DNA of 64,000 nt from Prevotella sp. (GTDB lineage Bacteria; Bacteroidota; Bacteroidia; Bacteroidales; Bacteroidaceae), in contig JAGAXW010000003.1 of the NCBI GenBank assembly GCA_017847725.1, positions 92,326-156,325 of the forward strand, in the 5' to 3' direction. Below, one piece after another: positions 52,505-62,422 of this stretch. The first letter of the stretch is position 1. Every line of letters starts with the position of its first letter. The notes under the pieces were generated by a model. The model was not told the DNA's origin. It saw only the letters and a program-made list of their open reading frames with translations, and ran no database searches. The position numbers and the translations under genes were made by a program.

Positions 52505-55027
52505 ATGACAAGTCAATTTTCACCAAAGGTATCCGAAGTACTCGCTTTCTCGCGCGAGGAAGCCACCAGACTGGCCAGTCGCAGCGTAGGTCCGGAGCAT
52601 CTGCTGCTGGGCTTACTGCGCATCAAGGACGGTGCCGTGCCGAACGTATTCAGAAGGCTCGACATCAACCTGCAGTCGGTCAAGACCGAACTGGAGAACA
52701 GGGTGCGACAGGACGAGCTGCAAATACCCATCGTCACCAGCGAACTGGTGCTCAACGAGAAAGCCAGCAACATCCTGAAGCTGGCCGTGCTGGAGGCACG
52801 CATCCAGCACACCACACGCGTGAACGAACAGCACCTGCTGCTGGCCATCCTGCACGACCAGGTGGACAACGGAGCCAAACATGTATTAGAACTGAACAAC
52901 ATGAACTACGAAGATGTACTGACACTGCTTAGCGTCAAAGACGGCATAGGACTGCCCGAGGAGGACTACGAGGAGGAAGAGAAGAGAAACACCTCGGGCG
53001 CCATGGGGTCGCAGTCGAACACGACAACCACACAGACCACCGCCAAGGTGAAGTCGAAGACTCCCGTACTCGACAACTTCGGCACTGACCTGACAGAATA
53101 TGCCTCGCTGGGCAAGCTGGACCCCTGCGTGGGCCGCGAGCGCGAGATAACACGTGTCGTGGAGATACTGGGCCGGCGCAAGAAGAACAACCCCATCCTG
53201 ATAGGTGAGCCGGGCGTCGGCAAGAGTGCCATCGTAGAGGGGCTGGCCCAGCTCATCAGCGACCACCGCTGTTCACCCACCTTATTTAACAAGCGTATCG
53301 TAACGCTCGACATGTCGGGCGTCGTGGCGGGCACCAAATATCGCGGACAGTTTGAAGAGCGCATGAAGATGCTGGTGAAGGAACTGGAGCAGAACCCCAA
53401 CGTCATCGTATTCATCGACGAGATACACACGCTCATCGGAGCCGGCTCGACACCGGGGTCGATGGACGCTGCCAACATTCTGAAGCCCGCACTGGCCCGA
53501 GGTACCATCCAATGCATCGGCGCCACCACACTCGACGAATACCGCAACTCGATAGAGAAAGACGGAGCCCTGGAGCGCCGCTTCCAAAAAGTGCTGGTGG
53601 AGCCGACGACCGACGCCGAAACACTCGAGATATTGCACAACGTGCGCGACCGCTATGAGTACCACCACCACGTGACATACACCGACGAGGCACTGGAGGC
53701 GTGTGTCAAACTGACAGCACGCTATGTCACCGACCGCTTCATGCCCGACAAGGCCATCGACGCGCTCGACGAGGTGGGTTCGCGCGTACACCTGCAAAAC
53801 GCCAACATACCACCCGAAATCACGGCCAAGGAGAAGGAAATCAAGCAGGTGAAGGAGAAAAAGCAGGAGGCCGTAGGCAACCAGGACTTCGAACTGGCAG
53901 CCAGCTATCGCGACAGACAGACAGAACTGGAGCGCGAACTGGCGGAGATGAACCGCAAATGGCAGGAGGGCGACGTAGACGTCCGGCAGACGGTCACCGC
54001 CACGGAAGTGGCCGACGTGGTGTCGATGATGACGGGCGTACCCGTACAGCGCATGGCGCAGGAAGAGGGCATCCGGCTGAAAGGCATGGCCCAGGAACTG
54101 AAGAGTCAGGTGATAGCTCAAGACAAGGCCATCGACAAGATGGTACGCGCCATCCAGCGCAACCGTGTAGGACTAAAAGACCCCAACCACCCCATCGGAG
54201 CCTTTATGTTCCTCGGACCCACCGGTGTCGGCAAGACCTATCTGGCCAAGAAGCTGGCTGAATTCATGTTCGGATCGGCCGACGCTCTGATTCGTGTCGA
54301 CATGTCGGAATATACGGAGTCGTTCAACGTCAGCCGACTCATCGGAGCACCTCCAGGATATGTAGGCTATGAAGAGGGCGGCCAACTGACTGAACGCGTG
54401 CGCCGCCATCCCTACTCCATCGTTCTGCTGGACGAGATAGAGAAGGCCCACGGAAACATATTCAACCTGCTGCTGCAGGTGCTCGACGAGGGACGGCTGA
54501 CCGACGGAAACGGCCGCTTCGTCGACTTCCGCAACACGGTGATTATCATGACCTCGAATGCCGGCACCCGGCAACTGAAAGACTTCGGGCGCGGCATCGG
54601 ATTTGCCTCGGCAGGCAACAGCTCGCTCATGCTCAACGAACAGGACAAGGAGCATGCCCGCCAGATAGTACAGAAAGCGCTGTCGAAGCAGTTCTCGCCA
54701 GAGTTCCTGAACCGACTCGACGAGATTATCACCTTCGACCAGCTCGACCTGGAAGCCATCAAGCAGATTATCGACGTCGAGCTGCACGGACTATACAAGC
54801 GCGTCAGCGAACTGGGCTACCAGATAGAACTCAGCGACGAGGCCAAGCAGTTTGTCGCAGAGAAGGGCTACGACGTCCAGTTCGGTGCCCGACCACTGAA
54901 AAGGGCCATACAGTCGTATATCGAGGATGGCATTTCTGAACTGATTGTCAATGGCGAACTGCCACCAAACGCCACCATATATATAAATAAGGTAGAAGGG
55001 AAACAAGAGTTGTCGTTCACAGTGTGA
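52505..55027 (+). CDS. clpC: ATP-dependent Clp protease ATP-binding subunit ClpC
   Basis: 840 residues. The N-terminal Clp domain (FSREEATRLASRSVGPEHLLLG) precedes AAA+ domain 1 (GEPGVGKSAIVEG near residue 235), a UVR motif (DFELAASYRDRQTELERELA), and AAA+ domain 2 (GPTGVGKTYLAKK near 570, FMFGSADALIRVDMSEY). The UVR linker instead of a long M domain marks it as ClpC rather than ClpB. It unfolds substrates for ClpP. It is probably co-transcribed with the ModF-like gene. Confidence 0.95.
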   Translation: MTSQFSPKVSEVLAFSREEATRLASRSVGPEHLLLGLLRIKDGAVPNVFRRLDINLQSVKTELENRVRQDELQIPIVTSELVLNEKASNILKLAVLEARIQHTTRVNEQHLLLAILHDQVDNGAKHVLELNNMNYEDVLTLLSVKDGIGLPEEDYEEEEKRNTSGAMGSQSNTTTTQTTAKVKSKTPVLDNFGTDLTEYASLGKLDPCVGREREITRVVEILGRRKKNNPILIGEPGVGKSAIVEGLAQLISDHRCSPTLFNKRIVTLDMSGVVAGTKYRGQFEERMKMLVKELEQNPNVIVFIDEIHTLIGAGSTPGSMDAANILKPALARGTIQCIGATTLDEYRNSIEKDGALERRFQKVLVEPTTDAETLEILHNVRDRYEYHHHVTYTDEALEACVKLTARYVTDRFMPDKAIDALDEVGSRVHLQNANIPPEITAKEKEIKQVKEKKQEAVGNQDFELAASYRDRQTELERELAEMNRKWQEGDVDVRQTVTATEVADVVSMMTGVPVQRMAQEEGIRLKGMAQELKSQVIAQDKAIDKMVRAIQRNRVGLKDPNHPIGAFMFLGPTGVGKTYLAKKLAEFMFGSADALIRVDMSEYTESFNVSRLIGAPPGYVGYEEGGQLTERVRRHPYSIVLLDEIEKAHGNIFNLLLQVLDEGRLTDGNGRFVDFRNTVIIMTSNAGTRQLKDFGRGIGFASAGNSSLMLNEQDKEHARQIVQKALSKQFSPEFLNRLDEIITFDQLDLEAIKQIIDVELHGLYKRVSELGYQIELSDEAKQFVAEKGYDVQFGARPLKRAIQSYIEDGISELIVNGELPPNATIYINKVEGKQELSFTV

Positions 55028-55142
55028 GCGACAATTTTTGTTTTCGCACACATATTCTTTGCATATTTTTGCCACTTTTGCTTGATTTATATCAATTAAG
55101 TATCAAAACGTAAGCGTTTTTATGATTTTTCTAATAAATTGT

Positions 55143-55173
55143 TTTGGTTTTAATCGTTTTTGATGTAATTTTG
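55143..55173 (+). promoter_or_regulatory. Promoter of gdhA
   Basis: TTTG (55143-55146), 19 bases, then TAATTTTG (55166-55173). The leader to the ATG at 55228 is about 48 bases. Confidence 0.7.
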
Positions 55174-55227
55174 CAAACAGAATCAGATATCAATAGTATT
55201 ATAACCAATTAAAGTAGGTAAAAGATT

Positions 55228-56565
55228 ATGAACGCAGCACAAGTTGTAGAGAATCTGAAGCAGAGATTCCCCAACGAGCCGGAGTACATCCAGGCCGTAA
55301 GTCAGGTACTTCCCACCATTGAGGAAGAGTACAACAAGCATCCCGAGTTCGAAAAGGCCAATCTGATTGAGCGGCTTTGCATCCCCGATCGCGTATTTGA
55401 ATTCCGCATCACATGGGTTGACGACCAGGGTAAGGTGCAAACCAATATGGGCTACCGCATCCAGCACAACAATGCCATCGGTCCGTACAAAGGCGGTCTG
55501 CGCTATCATAAGAGCGTAAACCTGGGTATTCTGAAGTTCCTTGCCTTTGAGCAGACGTTCAAGAACTCACTGACGACGCTGCCTATGGGTGGTGCCAAGG
55601 GCGGCAGCGACTTCTCTCCCCGTGGCAAGAGCGATGGCGAGGTGATGCGCTTCTGCCAGGCATTCATGAACGAGCTCTATCGTGTCATCGGTCCCGACGA
55701 GGACGTTCCCGCTGGCGACATCGGTGTAGGCGGTCGCGAGGTAGGCTACCTCTTCGGCCAGTATAAGAAGCTGACGCACCAGTTCCAGGGCGTGCTGACT
55801 GGTAAGGGCATTCCCTTCGGTGGTTCGCTGATTCGTCCCGAGGCTACGGGTTACGGATGTGTCTACTTCCTGAACTCTATGCTGAAGACCCGCAACATTG
55901 ACATCAAGGGCAAGAAGGTGCTCATCTCCGGTTCTGGCAATGTGGCACAATATGCTACCGAGAAGTGCATCCAGCTGGGTGCTATCCCCATGACGCTCAG
56001 CGACTCCGACGGCTACATCTACGACCCGGACGGCATCACTCAGGAGAAGCTTGAGTATGTCAAGGAGCTGAAGAACATCGAGCGCGGACGTATCAAAGAG
56101 TATGCCGAGGAATATCCCAACGCCAAGTATGTAGCTGGCGAGCGCCCCTGGCACGAGAAGGCCGACATCGCCCTGCCCTGTGCCACCCAGAACGAGATCA
56201 ACGGCGAGCAGGCTCAGGCACTCATCGACAATGGAGTCATCGCTGTAGCCGAGGGTGCCAACATGCCCTCACTGCCCGAGGCCATCAAGATATTCCAGGA
56301 TGCCAAGATTCTGTATGCTCCCGGTAAGGCTTCAAATGCCGGCGGCGTGTCAGTATCCGGTCTGGAGATGTCGCAGAACTCGGAGCGTCTCAGCTGGACG
56401 GCCAAAGAAGTGGACGACTACCTGAAGCGCATCATGAACGACATCCACGAAAACTGCGTGAAATATGGTACACAGCCCGACGGATACATCAACTATGTGA
56501 AGGGCGCCAACGTGGCAGGCTTTATGAAGGTGGCTTCGGCAATGATGTCGCAGGGCATCGTATAA
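55228..56565 (+). CDS. gdhA: NADP-specific glutamate dehydrogenase
   Basis: 445 residues, the hexameric bacterial type. The active-site lysine motif is LPMGGAKGGSDFSPRG, and GSGNVAQYATEKCIQLGA is the nucleotide-binding fold. GVSVSGLEMSQNSERLSW near the end is also diagnostic. It assimilates ammonia into 2-oxoglutarate, the main route in Bacteroidales at high ammonium. It is monocistronic, with its own promoter and a strong terminator at 56611. Confidence 0.97.
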   Translation: MNAAQVVENLKQRFPNEPEYIQAVSQVLPTIEEEYNKHPEFEKANLIERLCIPDRVFEFRITWVDDQGKVQTNMGYRIQHNNAIGPYKGGLRYHKSVNLGILKFLAFEQTFKNSLTTLPMGGAKGGSDFSPRGKSDGEVMRFCQAFMNELYRVIGPDEDVPAGDIGVGGREVGYLFGQYKKLTHQFQGVLTGKGIPFGGSLIRPEATGYGCVYFLNSMLKTRNIDIKGKKVLISGSGNVAQYATEKCIQLGAIPMTLSDSDGYIYDPDGITQEKLEYVKELKNIERGRIKEYAEEYPNAKYVAGERPWHEKADIALPCATQNEINGEQAQALIDNGVIAVAEGANMPSLPEAIKIFQDAKILYAPGKASNAGGVSVSGLEMSQNSERLSWTAKEVDDYLKRIMNDIHENCVKYGTQPDGYINYVKGANVAGFMKVASAMMSQGIV

Positions 56566-56610
56566 AGTACGCCGCCTCAGAAGACAACACAAACTCACGA
56601 TTATAACAGA

Positions 56611-56646
56611 GGTGCGATTTTTCTCAAAAGAATCGCACCTTTTTTA
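56611..56646 (+). terminator. Terminator of gdhA
   Basis: GGTGCGATT (56611-56619) pairs with AATCGCACC (56631-56639), followed by TTTTTT. Confidence 0.92.
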
Positions 56647-56657
56647 TAATTTTTTAC

Positions 56658-56665
56658 TACCTTTG
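56658..56665 (+). promoter_or_regulatory. -7 element of serS
   Basis: TACCTTTG 12 bases after the gdhA terminator and 28 bases ahead of the serS ATG at 56694. Confidence 0.65.
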
Positions 56666-56693
56666 CAAGCAAAATTCTAAAAATCGAGAAATT

Positions 56694-58013
56694 ATGCTTA
56701 CACTGAAACTCATTACTGAGGAGACAGACCGCGTGATCCGCGGATTGGAGAAGAAACACTTTAAGGGTGCCAAAGAAGCAATCGACGAGGTTCTTGCCGT
56801 GGACAAGCGTCGTCGCGAAGCACAACAGCAGTTGGACAAGAACCTGTCGGAAGCCAAGAAGATGGCTGCACAGATAGGCGGTCTGATGAAGGAAGGCAAG
56901 CGTGAGGAAGCAGAAACCATCAAGCAGCAAGTCTCGCAAATGAAGGAAACCAACAAGCAGCTGGAAGAGACGATGAACCAGTCGCAGGAGGAGATGACCC
57001 GGCTGCTTTGCCAGATACCTAACATCCCCTACGACGAAGTGCCCGAGGGCAGCTGCGCTGAAGACAACCACGTTGTGAAGTCGAACCTGAAAGCGTGTGA
57101 CGGCACAGACACTGTGGGCAACTGGACGGTAAATCCACAGTTGGGAGTGGCCAATCCCCTTCCCCACTGGGAACTGGCTAAGAAGTATAACCTCATCGAC
57201 TTCGACCTGGGCGTAAAAATCACGGGAGCAGGATTCCCCGTATACATCGGCAAAGGCGCCCAGCTGCAGCGAGCACTAATCAACTTCTTCCTGGCTGAAG
57301 CCAACAAGAGCGGCTACACAGAGATTATGCCTCCCACGGTGGTCAACGCTGCATCTGGCTACGGAACAGGACAACTGCCCGACAAAGAGGGACAGATGTA
57401 TCACTGCGAAGTGGACGACTTCTACCTCATCCCGACTGCCGAGGTGCCCGTCACCAACATCTACCGCGACGTCATTCTCGACGAGGCCCAACTGCCCATC
57501 AAGAACTGCGCGTACACCGAATGTTTCCGTCGAGAGGCCGGCAGCTACGGCAAGGACGTGCGCGGCCTGAACCGTCTGCATGAGTTCTCTAAGATAGAGA
57601 TAGTACGCATTGACAAGCCTGAACATTCAAAGCAGAGCCACAAGGAGATGCTCGAGCACGTCGAAGGACTGCTCAAGAAGCTGGAACTGCCCTACCGCAT
57701 CCTCTTGCTGTGCGGAGGTGACCAGAGCTTCACAAGTTCCATCTGCTACGACTTCGAGGTATATTCAGAAGCACAGGGACGCTGGCTCGAGGTTTCCTCG
57801 GTCAGCAATTTCGACACCTATCAGGCCAACCGCCTAAAGTGCCGCTATCGTCGTGCCGACAACAAGAAGACAGAGCTCTGCCACACCCTAAACGGCTCGG
57901 CACTGGCCCTGCCACGCATCGTGGCAGCCATCCTCGAGAACAACCAGACAGAACAGGGCATCCGCATCCCGCGTGCCCTCGTACCCTACACTGGCTTCGA
58001 GATTATCGACTAA
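56694..58013 (+). CDS. serS: Seryl-tRNA synthetase
   Basis: 439 residues. The N-terminal long coiled-coil arm (about 30-105, rich in KKMAAQ, EEAETIKQQ) binds tRNA-Ser. The class II catalytic core has motif 2 (FRREAGSYGKDVRGLNR) and motif 3 (NGSALALPRIVAAILEN). It is a typical full-length enzyme. The flavoprotein gene follows 22 bases later and may share the transcript. Confidence 0.97.
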   Translation: MLTLKLITEETDRVIRGLEKKHFKGAKEAIDEVLAVDKRRREAQQQLDKNLSEAKKMAAQIGGLMKEGKREEAETIKQQVSQMKETNKQLEETMNQSQEEMTRLLCQIPNIPYDEVPEGSCAEDNHVVKSNLKACDGTDTVGNWTVNPQLGVANPLPHWELAKKYNLIDFDLGVKITGAGFPVYIGKGAQLQRALINFFLAEANKSGYTEIMPPTVVNAASGYGTGQLPDKEGQMYHCEVDDFYLIPTAEVPVTNIYRDVILDEAQLPIKNCAYTECFRREAGSYGKDVRGLNRLHEFSKIEIVRIDKPEHSKQSHKEMLEHVEGLLKKLELPYRILLLCGGDQSFTSSICYDFEVYSEAQGRWLEVSSVSNFDTYQANRLKCRYRRADNKKTELCHTLNGSALALPRIVAAILENNQTEQGIRIPRALVPYTGFEIID

Positions 58014-58035
58014 GAAAACATTAAACTAAACAGAT

Positions 58036-60390
58036 ATGAACAAAATCGTCAGAAAAGAACAATTCTCAGAGAAGGTGTTTCTCTTTGAAATGGAAGCGCC
58101 GCTGATTGCCAGAAGCCGTAAGGCCGGCAACTTCGTCATCGTACGTGTAGACAAGAAAGGCGAGCGCATGCCACTTACCATCGCTGGCGCAGATATTGAA
58201 CGAGGCACCATCACACTGGTGGTACAGATGGTAGGACTGTCGTCAAAGAAACTGTGTGCCCTCAACGAAGGCGAATATGTTGCCGACATCGTAGGACCAC
58301 TCGGCAACCCCACCCATATCGAGAAGTACGGCACCGTGGTATGCGCAGGCGGCGGACTGGGCGTGGCCCCCATGCTACCTATCATCCAGGCGCTCAAGGC
58401 TGCCGGCAACCGTGTGCTGTCGGTAATGGCCGGACGGTCTAAGGACCTCATCATTCTGGAAGACAAGGTGCGCGAGAGTTCAGACGAGGTCATCATCATG
58501 ACTGACGACGGCAGCTATGGCGAAAAAGGCGTCGTGACGGTTGGCATCGAGAAATTTGTAGAACAGGAGCATGTCGATAAGGTGTTTGCCATCGGGCCTC
58601 CTATCATGATGAAATTCTCCAACCTGACTGCACAGAAACACAACATCCCCTGCGAGGTCAGCCTCAATACCATTATGGTCGACGGAACAGGTATGTGCGG
58701 TGCCTGCCGACTCACCATTGGCGGCAAGACAAAGTTTGTCTGCATCGACGGCCCTGAATTCGACGGTGCTCTGGTCGACTGGGACGAGATGTTCAAACGC
58801 ATGAATACCTTCAAGCGCGAAGAGCAGGAGGAACTGGCTCACTACGAGGAGCACTTAGCCACATTGGCCAACGAGCCGGCCAATGCGCCCACCACTTCTG
58901 ACGTGACGATGGACGAAGATCCAACGAACGATACCATCGAGGTGTTGACCGACCGCGATGCCGAATGGCGTAAACAGCTCCGTACCTCGATGAAACCTAA
59001 GGAGCGCACCGCCATCAAGCGCGTCGTCATGCCCGAGCTCGACCCTGTTTACCGTGCTACCACCCGTACGGAGGAGGTCAATATTGGACTAACCAAAGAA
59101 ATGGCAATGACGGAGGCCAAGCGCTGCCTCGACTGTGCCAAGCCTACGTGTGTGGAGGGTTGTCCTGTCAATATCAACATCCCATCCTTTGTCAAGAACA
59201 TCGAACGTGGACAGTTCCTCGCCGCTGCCAAGGTGCTGAAGAATACTTCTGCGCTACCAGCTGTCTGTGGTCGTGTATGCCCGCAGGAGAAGCAGTGTGA
59301 GAGCAAGTGTATCCACCTGAAGATGAACGAGCCTGCTGTGGCTATTGGTTATCTGGAGCGTTTTGCCGCTGACTTCGAACGCGAGAGCGGCAATATCTCA
59401 CTGCCTGAGATTGCTCCTGCCAACGGCATCAAGATTGCTGTCGTAGGCTCTGGCCCTGCCGGATTGTCCTTTGCCGGTGACATGGTAAAGAAAGGCTACG
59501 ACGTATACGTCTTCGAGGCACTACACGAGATAGGCGGCGTACTGAAATACGGCATTCCCGAGTTCCGTCTGCCCAATAAGATTGTCGACGTGGAAATCGA
59601 GAATCTCTCCAAGATGGGTGTCCACTTCCAAACGGATGTCATCGTAGGTAAAACGATTAGTATTGAGACACTTGAGGAGCAAGGCTTCAAGGGAATCTTC
59701 GTGGGCTCTGGTGCCGGACTGCCCAACTTCATGGGCATACCAGGCGAAAATGCCATCAACATCATGTCGTCTAACGAATACCTCACACGCGTAAACCTGA
59801 TGGATGCTGCCAACCCCACCACCGATACACCTATCAACCTGGGCAAGAACGTACTGGTTGTAGGTGGTGGCAATACCGCTATGGACTCATGCCGCACAGC
59901 CAAGCGTCTGGGTGGCAACGTCACACTGGTGTACCGCCGCAGCGAACAGGAAATGCCAGCCCGACTGGAGGAGGTGAAGCACGCTAAGGAGGAAGGCATC
60001 AACTTCCTGACGCTGCACAATCCTATCGAGTATCTGGCTGACGAGGAGGGAGCCGTCCGGGCCGCCGTACTGCAGGTGATGGAGCTGGGCGAACCTGATG
60101 CCTCGGGACGCCGCAGCCCGGTTCCTGTAGAGGGCAAGACCGTTACCTTAGACGTCGACCAGGTTATCGTAGCCGTTGGTGTATCCCCCAACCCACTGGT
60201 TCCCAAGTCGATCAACGGACTGGAGCTGGGCCGGAAGAACACCATCGTCGTCAACGAGGGCATGCAGTCGGCCCGTTCGGAAATCTTTGCCGGAGGCGAC
60301 ATTGTTCGAGGTGGCGCCACCGTTATTCTGGCAATGGGCGACGGCCGTCGTGCAGCCCAAAACATGGATGAATATCTACAGAAGCAATGA
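58036..60390 (+). CDS. Fused NfnA-like FNR subunit and GltD-like (NfnB) subunit
   Basis: 784 residues. Residues 1-~280 are an FNR-type module (FAD/NAD domain, then a [2Fe-2S] cluster in GTGMCGACRLTIGG). Residues ~310-784 are a GltD/NfnB module: Cys clusters CLDCAKPTCVEGCP and CGRVCPQEKQCESKC, FAD motif VVGSGPAGLSFAG, and NADPH motif VVGGGNTAMDSCRTA. Separate NfnA and NfnB perform electron bifurcation between ferredoxin, NADH and NADPH; here they are one chain, a form known in Bacteroidetes. No GltB is nearby, so a glutamate synthase role is less likely. The ending overlaps the next start (ATGA). Confidence 0.92.
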   Translation: MNKIVRKEQFSEKVFLFEMEAPLIARSRKAGNFVIVRVDKKGERMPLTIAGADIERGTITLVVQMVGLSSKKLCALNEGEYVADIVGPLGNPTHIEKYGTVVCAGGGLGVAPMLPIIQALKAAGNRVLSVMAGRSKDLIILEDKVRESSDEVIIMTDDGSYGEKGVVTVGIEKFVEQEHVDKVFAIGPPIMMKFSNLTAQKHNIPCEVSLNTIMVDGTGMCGACRLTIGGKTKFVCIDGPEFDGALVDWDEMFKRMNTFKREEQEELAHYEEHLATLANEPANAPTTSDVTMDEDPTNDTIEVLTDRDAEWRKQLRTSMKPKERTAIKRVVMPELDPVYRATTRTEEVNIGLTKEMAMTEAKRCLDCAKPTCVEGCPVNINIPSFVKNIERGQFLAAAKVLKNTSALPAVCGRVCPQEKQCESKCIHLKMNEPAVAIGYLERFAADFERESGNISLPEIAPANGIKIAVVGSGPAGLSFAGDMVKKGYDVYVFEALHEIGGVLKYGIPEFRLPNKIVDVEIENLSKMGVHFQTDVIVGKTISIETLEEQGFKGIFVGSGAGLPNFMGIPGENAINIMSSNEYLTRVNLMDAANPTTDTPINLGKNVLVVGGGNTAMDSCRTAKRLGGNVTLVYRRSEQEMPARLEEVKHAKEEGINFLTLHNPIEYLADEEGAVRAAVLQVMELGEPDASGRRSPVPVEGKTVTLDVDQVIVAVGVSPNPLVPKSINGLELGRKNTIVVNEGMQSARSEIFAGGDIVRGGATVILAMGDGRRAAQNMDEYLQKQ

Positions 60391-60755
60391 ATGGACTCTA
60401 TACCATCATACTGCTCATACTAAGCAACGTCTTCATGACGCTTGCTTGGTATGGGCATCTTCGTCTACAGCAGTCGGGAGTGAGTAGCCACTGGCCTCTC
60501 ATCGGTGTCATCGCCTTCTCGTGGATGATAGCATTCTTTGAATACTGCTGTCAGGTACCTGCCAATCGCATGGGCTTTGAGGGCAACGGCGGTCCTTTCT
60601 CACTGGTACAGCTCAAGGTCGTACAGGAATGTATATCCCTGGCCGTCTTTGCCATTATAGCCAACATCCTGTTTCAAGGCACGCATCTGCACTGGAACCA
60701 CATCCTGGCCTTCTTCCTCATCATCTGTGCTGTCTATCTGGTCTTCATGAAATGA
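60387..60755 (+). CDS. DUF486 (DMT-superfamily) membrane protein
   Basis: 122 residues with four membrane helices. NVFMTLAWYGHLR at the start and FEYCCQVPANRMGFEG are the DUF486 signatures. The family is related to small drug/metabolite transporters, but no substrate is known. It is coupled to its neighbours by ATGA overlaps on both sides (NfnA/GltD fusion and ttcA). Confidence 0.92.
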   Translation: MNGLYTIILLILSNVFMTLAWYGHLRLQQSGVSSHWPLIGVIAFSWMIAFFEYCCQVPANRMGFEGNGGPFSLVQLKVVQECISLAVFAIIANILFQGTHLHWNHILAFFLIICAVYLVFMK

Positions 60756-61459
60756 CGGTCGAACAGAAACTCTGGAAGAATTTCAACAAGGCGTTAGGGC
60801 AATTCCAACTAATCGACGAGGGTGACCACATTCTCGTCGGATTGTCTGGTGGCAAGGACTCACTGCTGCTTTTGGAATTTCTGGCGCGACGCTCACACAT
60901 TCTGAAGCCCAGTTTCACGCTCGAAGCCCTCCACGTCCGCATGGAGAATATCCACTACGAGACGGATACCACATATTTGCGCCAGTTCTGCGCCCATCTC
61001 GACGTGCCACTACATATCATTACCACGCGTTTTGACGACTGCCAGCGGAAACCGCCTTGTTTTCTCTGTTCATGGCAACGCCGCAAGCAGCTTTTCCAAC
61101 TTGCACAAGAGCACAGGTGTTCAAAGATAGCTCTGGGGCACCATCAGGATGACATCATCAGCACAGCACTGATGAACCTCACCTTTCAAGGTCATTTCTC
61201 TACGATGCCGGCTAAGCTCCGCATGAAGAAAATGCCTCTGACCATCATCCGGCCACTGGCCCTCTGCACTGAAGACGACATACGCACCTACGCCGAGAGC
61301 CAGCGCTATGAGAAACAACTGAAACGGTGTCCCTACGAAAAGGATACCCATCGCACCAGCATACAGCAGATATTCCAAGACATGCAGCAACTCAACAAGG
61401 AGGCTCGCTATAGTATTTGGAACGCTCTTGAAGCCGACGACAAGCTCATAGAGTATTAA
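60752..61459 (+). CDS. ttcA: tRNA 2-thiocytidine biosynthesis protein TtcA-like
   Basis: The start at 60752 overlaps the DUF486 stop (ATGA) and gives 235 residues; the longer frame from 60629 lies inside DUF486 and is rejected. The PP-loop ATP site is SGGKDS at residues 32-37. Cys103 and Cys106 (PPCFLC) and a later Cys in LKRCPYEKD match the [4Fe-4S] ligands of TtcA. It thiolates C32 of some tRNAs. The length is shorter than E. coli TtcA (~311), typical of the Bacteroidetes version. Confidence 0.9.
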   Translation: MTVEQKLWKNFNKALGQFQLIDEGDHILVGLSGGKDSLLLLEFLARRSHILKPSFTLEALHVRMENIHYETDTTYLRQFCAHLDVPLHIITTRFDDCQRKPPCFLCSWQRRKQLFQLAQEHRCSKIALGHHQDDIISTALMNLTFQGHFSTMPAKLRMKKMPLTIIRPLALCTEDDIRTYAESQRYEKQLKRCPYEKDTHRTSIQQIFQDMQQLNKEARYSIWNALEADDKLIEY

Positions 61460-61508
61460 ATATCTTTAATTGTCAATTAACAATTGTCAATTATCAAATT
61501 CCTTTTTG

Positions 61509-61516
61509 TATCTTTG
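61509..61516 (+). promoter_or_regulatory. -7 element of the nucleoside phosphorylase gene
   Basis: TATCTTTG 30 bases ahead of the ATG at 61547. Upstream, AATTGTCAATTA occurs twice (61468-61479 and 61482-61493). Confidence 0.6.
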
Positions 61517-61546
61517 CCTTATTAAACAATCTAAATATATAATACT

Positions 61547-62422
61547 ATGGCAAAAAGACATTTTCCAGAATCCGAATTGATTATCAATAAAGATGGGTCA
61601 TGCTTCCATCTGCACCTGAAGCCCGAGTTCCTGGCTGACAAAGTCATTCTGGTGGGCGATCCGGCTCGTGTGAATACCGTAGCAGCCCACTTTGACAGTA
61701 TCGAGCACGAGGTATCAAGCCGCGAGTTCCACACCATCACCGGTATGTATAAAGGCAAGCGCATCACTGCTCAGTCACACGGCATCGGATGCGACAACAT
61801 AGATATTGTGGTCAACGAGCTCGACACCCTTGCAAATATTGACTATAATACGCGTGAAGAGAAGGACGAGCACCGCACACTTACCATGGTGCGCATCGGT
61901 ACATGCGGCGGTCTGCAGCCGTTCACACCGACAGGTTGCTTCGTGGCTTCCGTCAAGAGCATTGGCTTCGACGGCCTGCTCAACTACTATGCCGGCCGTA
62001 ACAAGGTCTGCGACCTGAAAATGGAAGAGGCCTTCAAGCAGCACATGCAGTGGGACCCCATCAAGGGTGCTCCCTACGTATCCGTTGCCGATCAGGAGCT
62101 CATCCGGCAAGTCGCTGCCGACGATATGGTGAAGGGCTATACCGTAGCCTGCGGCGGTTTCTATGGACCACAAGGACGCCAGCTGCGTGCCGACATCGCC
62201 GACTCGGAGCAGAACAAGAAGATCGAGTCCTTCGAGTATGACGGCATGAAGATATGCAACTTCGAGATGGAGTCATCTGCCCTTGCCGGTCTTGCAGCCC
62301 TACTTGGCCACCGTGCCATGACCTGCTGCATGGTCATCGCCAACCGTTACGCCCATAAGATGAATACCGAGTATAAAAACAGCATCGATACCCTCATCGA
62401 GAAGGTTCTCGACAGAATATGA
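61547..62422 (+). CDS. Nucleoside phosphorylase (uridine phosphorylase-like)
   Basis: 291 residues of the PNP_UDP_1 fold. VILVGDPARVNTVAAHF is the phosphate-binding start, MVRIGTCGGLQPFTPTG carries the conserved glycine turn, and NFEMESSALAGLAALLGH contacts the ribose. The enzyme cleaves nucleosides with phosphate to free base and ribose-1-phosphate. It would act on nucleosides imported by the NupG-like permease at 20.7 kb. It overlaps DUF3784 by ATGA. Confidence 0.92.
   Translation: MAKRHFPESELIINKDGSCFHLHLKPEFLADKVILVGDPARVNTVAAHFDSIEHEVSSREFHTITGMYKGKRITAQSHGIGCDNIDIVVNELDTLANIDYNTREEKDEHRTLTMVRIGTCGGLQPFTPTGCFVASVKSIGFDGLLNYYAGRNKVCDLKMEEAFKQHMQWDPIKGAPYVSVADQELIRQVAADDMVKGYTVACGGFYGPQGRQLRADIADSEQNKKIESFEYDGMKICNFEMESSALAGLAALLGHRAMTCCMVIANRYAHKMNTEYKNSIDTLIEKVLDRI

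Noticed and set aside
61468-61493. Direct repeat AATTGTCAATTA twice, upstream of the nucleoside phosphorylase
   Set aside because: AT-rich, short and near-palindromic; could be an operator but there is no further evidence.
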